Shown one piece after another: positions 7,504 to 7,699 of a DNA stretch of 7,699 nucleotides (position 1 is the first letter of the stretch; each line of letters starts with the position of its first letter). The DNA is from Prado023 sp049688395. GTDB taxonomy: Bacteria > Actinomycetota > Actinomycetes > S36-B12 > CAIYMF01. The stretch is from contig JBAVKQ010000115.1 of NCBI GenBank assembly GCA_049688395.1, forward strand, positions 1 through 7,699, written 5' to 3'. Position numbers and translations under genes: made by a program. The notes beneath the pieces were generated by a model, which saw nothing but the letters and a program-made list of their open reading frames with translations, ran no database searches and was not told the origin of the DNA.

Positions 7504-7699
7504 GGGGTCTGGGCGAGGATCGCCGAGGGCCGACGGGTCAGGGACCCGATGATCGTGTTGGCAGGGCCCTGAACGGGTTCGTTCGCGAGCGGATCGTGGA
7601 CCACGAACGGGCCGTGGCCCGCTGCGTGCTCCCGGGTGAGGTGCTGACCGGGTCAGTCCGGCTGGACCCCCCGTCGGCTCGGCAGGCAGGTCCCTGGGC
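7504..7699. other. pilB upstream region, possible partial coding sequence
   Basis: No convincing -10/-35 pair for pilB is seen here. A plus-strand frame from about 7551 to the edge has a coding-like G/C third-base pattern and reads NGFVRERIVDHERAVARC and on. It lacks a clear start, so it could be a partial gene leaving the window or chance. A perfect short palindrome, CTGACCGGGTCAG, sits at 7644-7656, and a GGGTC/GACCC pair at 7535-7547. Either could be a regulator site, but nothing confirms this. Confidence 0.25.

Noticed and set aside
1..7699. CRISPR array, tRNA, rRNA or transposase
   Set aside because: No regularly spaced repeats, cloverleaf-like sequence, rRNA stretch or transposase frame was seen on reading.

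Overview
The window is very GC-rich, with dense G/C-ending codons. It carries an AbiEi/DUF559-type protein, a likely leaderless TAGGGT promoter and a PilB-PilC type IV pilus cluster. Together these point to an actinomycete (Actinomycetota); no marker gene is present to place it more exactly. No rRNA, tRNA, CRISPR array or insertion sequence is visible.

Layout, left to right. Positions 1-112 hold a G-rich leader with a GCGGGC tandem. A plus-strand gene at 113-1045 encodes an AbiEi-like/DUF559 nuclease-fold protein. Its last codons run into a perfect 22-bp inverted repeat (1017-1069) whose loop holds the stop codon. A plus-strand EamA/DMT permease follows (1109-2035), behind a likely leaderless promoter. 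A G-rich repeat tract (2069-2147) separates it from a convergent minus-strand block. Read from the right, that block is pilB (7494-5713, assembly ATPase), pilC (from 5704, inner-membrane platform) and a large exported pilus-associated protein.

The main result is that this last gene is broken by an inversion. Its N-terminal 221 codons lie on the plus strand (3836-4501), and its C-terminal ~554 codons lie on the minus strand (3808-2144). Flipping the ~690-bp block between two inverted CAT trinucleotides (3807-3809 and 4498-4500) on paper repairs both neighbours at once. pilC gains a TAG stop after 402 codons, the usual GspF length. The pilus gene becomes one 775-codon frame reading ...TVTFQ-WVAPGYYND..., starting 24 nt after pilC. 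As the sequence stands, pilC has no stop at that point and stays open through the antisense of the flipped block into the pilus C-terminal half (1186 codons). This could be a reversible pilus switch, a recent fixed rearrangement or an assembly error; the sequence alone cannot say which.

In the intact orientation the three genes would form a compact minus-strand operon: PilB powers assembly, PilC anchors it in the membrane, and the third product is a membrane-anchored surface protein with a Gly/Pro/Ala hinge. The two plus-strand genes on the left show no functional link to it.
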